From assembly GCF_039539005.1 (NCBI RefSeq), contig NZ_BAABCP010000001.1:2356001-2420000 (forward strand): a stretch of 64,000 bases of DNA, written 5' to 3'. Source of the stretch: Microbacterium soli (GTDB lineage Bacteria > Actinomycetota > Actinomycetes > Actinomycetales > Microbacteriaceae). A program made the translations under genes and the position numbers. Below, piece after piece: positions 61,678-64,000 of the stretch (the stretch's first letter is position 1; the number at the start of each line of letters is the position of its first letter). The notes beneath the pieces are model-generated. The model did no database searches. It was not told the DNA's origin and was given only the letters and a program-made list of their open reading frames with translations.

Positions 61678-63564
61678 TCAGCGCACTCCGGGCGCATCGA
61701 AACCGTCGCACGTGGCGCGGTACGGACGATCGGGCAGATGGATCGCCCACTCCGCATCCGTCAGATTGCGCCCGGCAGCGGCGCAGGCGCGCACGAGGGG
61801 ATCGTCGCTCTCCTCGGGCGGAGATCCCCCGATGCGGAGCAGGTGGACCTCCTCCCCGGCACCCGAGACGGCCAGCCAGGCTCCGTCCGGAGAGGTGCGC
61901 ACGAGTTCCGCCTGCAGCGGCAGCGGCACTCCGCTGAGGTCGGGCGCCGACGCGGTGCCGCCGAAGGCGGGCGGGGACTCGAGACCGCCGGGAGTGATCG
62001 CCACCGCCGACCCGTCCGGCAGGAAGACGGCCGAGGCTGCCGGGAGGGGCAGATGACCGGTGGAGATGAGCGGTTCGAGCGCCTCACCGGTGTGCGCGTG
62101 ATAGATCCCCGCGATCGCGCCGTCCTGGGCATCCGGTGCGCCCTGGCGAAGGACGGGCCCGAGGATGGTCTCGTTGTCCGGCGGGAGCACGACGCGAGCA
62201 TCACCATCCCAGGCGAGCGTCCGTGCGCTGTCCCGCTCGCCGAACTGGTCGACGGTGACGGTGAACTGCCACTGTGCGACGACCTGAAGGCCGGCATCGA
62301 GAAGGGCGACCTGGCCTGCGGCGGAGGCGGCGAGAACGCGCTCGCCGGTGCGATCGCCCTCGACGAAGACAGCACGGTCGGTGAACCCGAGCTCTGCGAC
62401 GGCACGCTCGGCGATGACACGACCGTCCTCGATGAGCGCGACGGAATCACCGCCGGCGACGAATCCGCTCTCGCCCCATGTCCCGACGACGGAGGCGGGG
62501 GAACGCGGGCCGGCGAACCCGAGGGCTCCGCCGTCGGCGCCGAACAGATGCACGCGTCCGCCCGCAGCCGCCAGCGTCTCGCCGTCATGCGACCACGCCA
62601 GGTCGACGAGCCCGGACGAGCTTTCGGTCTGAACCGGTGAGGAGACCTCTCCCAGTGGCCAGATCCGCAGCATCGAGGTCGCATCGACAGTCGCGATGTG
62701 CGTTTCCGACAGTGCGATGTCGATGGGGCGGGAGGCGTGCCCGATCAGGCGGGTCACGTCGTCGGATGTGGTGGTGATCTCCCAGTCGCCGGCGACCTCG
62801 GCTGCCAGGGCGAGGGCGTCACGAGCCTGGTCCGTCTCGGCGATCCGCCAGGCCTCGATCGCGAGGAGGCGAGCCAACGCGCCATCAGCACCGGCGACCT
62901 GTTGCGCCAGTGCCGCGAGGCGGCGACTGTCGGCATCATCCCGCTGGGCTTCTGCCTCCGCCCGGGCACGGTCGGCCGCGGCGGCCCCCTGCACGGCCAG
63001 GACGCCGCCCGCTCCGGCGACGACGAGCAGCACCGCGAGCGCAGCAGCCCCGATCCGGGTGAGGCGTCGGACACGATGCTGGCGGCGGACGTCCTCTCCG
63101 ACGAGGTCGTCCTTCGTGGTTCCCACGACCGGTGCGACGATCTCCGCGAGCTGATCGAGGAAGACGGGATCGCGGGGCGCAGGCGGATGCATCCGATCGC
63201 CCCGGTAGGGCATGTGCCGCGGCTCCGCCGGGAATGCCGTGCGCAACGGCTCGGGGGCGGCGGTCGAACCGGCGGAGAGCTCACCCCGAGCACTGTCCCA
63301 CTCCCAGGTGCCGGTGGTGACGACGACCTGGAGCCGTTCCACCCCGACCGCGGCGAGGCGCTGCCGGATGGCCGTCGTCACCGCGGCATCCCTCGCGGAC
63401 TCCGGTGACGCCAGCAGCAGGAACCAGTCGGCGGAACCGGGATCGCCCGCGCGTGTGACGCGGACCGCGCCACGTCGACCGTAGCGGGGGAGTGCGCGGA
63501 CGAGGGCATCCGCCAGCGGCTGGTCGGGGCCGTCCGCCGCGGCGAGGTAGACGGTGGCGCTCAT
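61678..63564 (-). CDS. TIR-like domain, TM, WD40-type repeat protein
   Basis: 628 residues. A short TIR-like domain (about 1-150, ADWFLLLASPESARD, PLRTAFPAEPRHMPY) and KDDLVGEDVRRQHRVRRL linker are followed by TM at 171-192, a short coiled coil, and a beta-propeller (about 245-590). The end is CAAAGRNLTDAEWAIHLP and RPYRATC. This layout equals a large actinobacterial family of TIR-STAND/WD40-like membrane proteins, but the TIR part lacks the usual FISYSR start and the SPW-x-x-E helix with the catalytic Glu. Defence or signalling role is inference. ATG overlaps the stop of the upstream gene. Confidence 0.75.
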   Translation of the reverse strand: MSATVYLAAADGPDQPLADALVRALPRYGRRGAVRVTRAGDPGSADWFLLLASPESARDAAVTTAIRQRLAAVGVERLQVVVTTGTWEWDSARGELSAGSTAAPEPLRTAFPAEPRHMPYRGDRMHPPAPRDPVFLDQLAEIVAPVVGTTKDDLVGEDVRRQHRVRRLTRIGAAALAVLLVVAGAGGVLAVQGAAAADRARAEAEAQRDDADSRRLAALAQQVAGADGALARLLAIEAWRIAETDQARDALALAAEVAGDWEITTTSDDVTRLIGHASRPIDIALSETHIATVDATSMLRIWPLGEVSSPVQTESSSGLVDLAWSHDGETLAAAGGRVHLFGADGGALGFAGPRSPASVVGTWGESGFVAGGDSVALIEDGRVIAERAVAELGFTDRAVFVEGDRTGERVLAASAAGQVALLDAGLQVVAQWQFTVTVDQFGERDSARTLAWDGDARVVLPPDNETILGPVLRQGAPDAQDGAIAGIYHAHTGEALEPLISTGHLPLPAASAVFLPDGSAVAITPGGLESPPAFGGTASAPDLSGVPLPLQAELVRTSPDGAWLAVSGAGEEVHLLRIGGSPPEESDDPLVRACAAAGRNLTDAEWAIHLPDRPYRATCDGFDAPGVR

Positions 63565-64000
63565 GAGTCCTCCCCGGTCCCGGCGCAGCCGATGGGGGCA
63601 TGGTCGACGGCGGAGAAGCCGATGAACTCCTCCCGTGAGACGGCGCCGTCGAGCGCGTCGCAGGCGATGGCGAGCATCCGGGCGGCGTCGGTCGGCCAGA
63701 GGCCCGCGGAGGTGCGCACCCAGGAGCCGCCGAGGAGCCAACGGGACTCGCTTCCCGCCGTCGTGTCGTAGCAGCCGCTCTCGGCGTACTCGAGCGCGGC
63801 GGGCAGCTCCGCGATCGTCGCCATCGTCGGCGGGTGCACGATGCCGGGCAGCGCGCAACCGTCGGCCGGGGCGAGCGCGAGCGCGTCGTGGGCGTAGTGC
63901 AGCGGCCCCGCTCTGCTGATGCTCATCGACGGGCCCGCCGTCTCCAGGGTGTCGGGGGCGAGGATGCGCACCTCCGCATCGTCGCGGACCCACAGGGCCG
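63561..64000 (-). CDS. Unknown protein, C-terminal part (cut by window end)
   Basis: At least 146 residues, open to the right edge. Visible: LWVRDDAEVRILAPDTLET, HYAHDALALAPADG, ESGCYDTTAGSESRWLLGGS and AVDHAPIGCAGTGEDS. Four Cys residues and no membrane segment. I do not recognise the family. It is coupled to the TIR-like/WD40 gene by ATGA, so the two act as a unit. Confidence 0.6.
   Translation of the reverse strand, partial: ALWVRDDAEVRILAPDTLETAGPSMSISRAGPLHYAHDALALAPADGCALPGIVHPPTMATIAELPAALEYAESGCYDTTAGSESRWLLGGSWVRTSAGLWPTDAARMLAIACDALDGAVSREEFIGFSAVDHAPIGCAGTGEDS

Noticed and set aside
61587..61937. 116-codon ORF after the candidate precursor peptide
   Set aside because: Most of it is antisense to the well-supported TIR-like/WD40 gene; only its first 30 codons are free, noted as a weak possibility.

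Overview
The window comes from a high-GC actinobacterium, most probably a Microbacteriaceae member close to Microbacterium. The evidence is GC-rich codon use, a PriA-type hisA, the infC-rpmI-rplT and pheST order, a rRNA operon without spacer tRNAs, and a long block whose order matches the M. tuberculosis Rv1689-Rv1713 segment (tyrS, TPR protein, HAD phosphatase, small protein, tlyA, nadK, recN, pyrG, nudix, xerD, parA, scpA, scpB, rluB, cmk, der).

Layout: 1-3.6 kb, end of a histidine operon (hisC-hisB-hisH-hisA) and an SseB-type gene. 3.6-5.6 kb, DUF1844 gene and infC-rpmI-rplT. 5.6-13 kb, a SpoU methyltransferase, a two-component system with a TAXI binding lipoprotein, and a gluABCD-type glutamate importer. 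13-16.1 kb, divergent gluconate kinase and permease genes. 16.1-19.7 kb, pheST. 19.8-26.7 kb, argCJBDFH behind an arginine-rich leader peptide. 26.7-28.5 kb, a SatD-like regulator, a Pycsar-effector-like membrane protein and another membrane protein. 28.6-32 kb, tyrS, DUF4184 and a CoA-transferase. 32-37.8 kb, a complete rrn operon. 37.8-53.7 kb, the conserved cell-maintenance block. 53.8-59.4 kb, Leu/Glu-type dehydrogenase, Nudix-NYN fusion, DUF222/HNH protein, S4 protein, YhhN protein and acetyltransferase. 59.5-64 kb, tRNA-Pro(GGG) followed by accessory DNA: a decayed integrase, a radical SAM/SPASM maturase with an overlapping candidate precursor peptide, and a TIR-like/WD40 membrane protein.

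Most biosynthetic genes are in tight operons with 4-nt stop/start overlaps (ATGA or GTGA). Many first genes have a TANNNT -10 element only 6-8 nt before the start codon, implying leaderless mRNAs. The strongest candidates for undescribed biology are: (1) the arginine leader peptide in front of argC; (2) the radical SAM gene with a translationally coupled 37-residue His-rich peptide; (3) a TAXI protein combined with a GluR/GluK-like system and an exact direct-repeat site upstream of gluABCD; (4) a GDEF-motif SatD-like HTH protein divergent from a Pycsar-effector-like gene; (5) a long Arg/Asp mixed-charge repeat domain on the TPR protein behind the rRNA operon. All functional statements are from reading the sequence; no database search was run.
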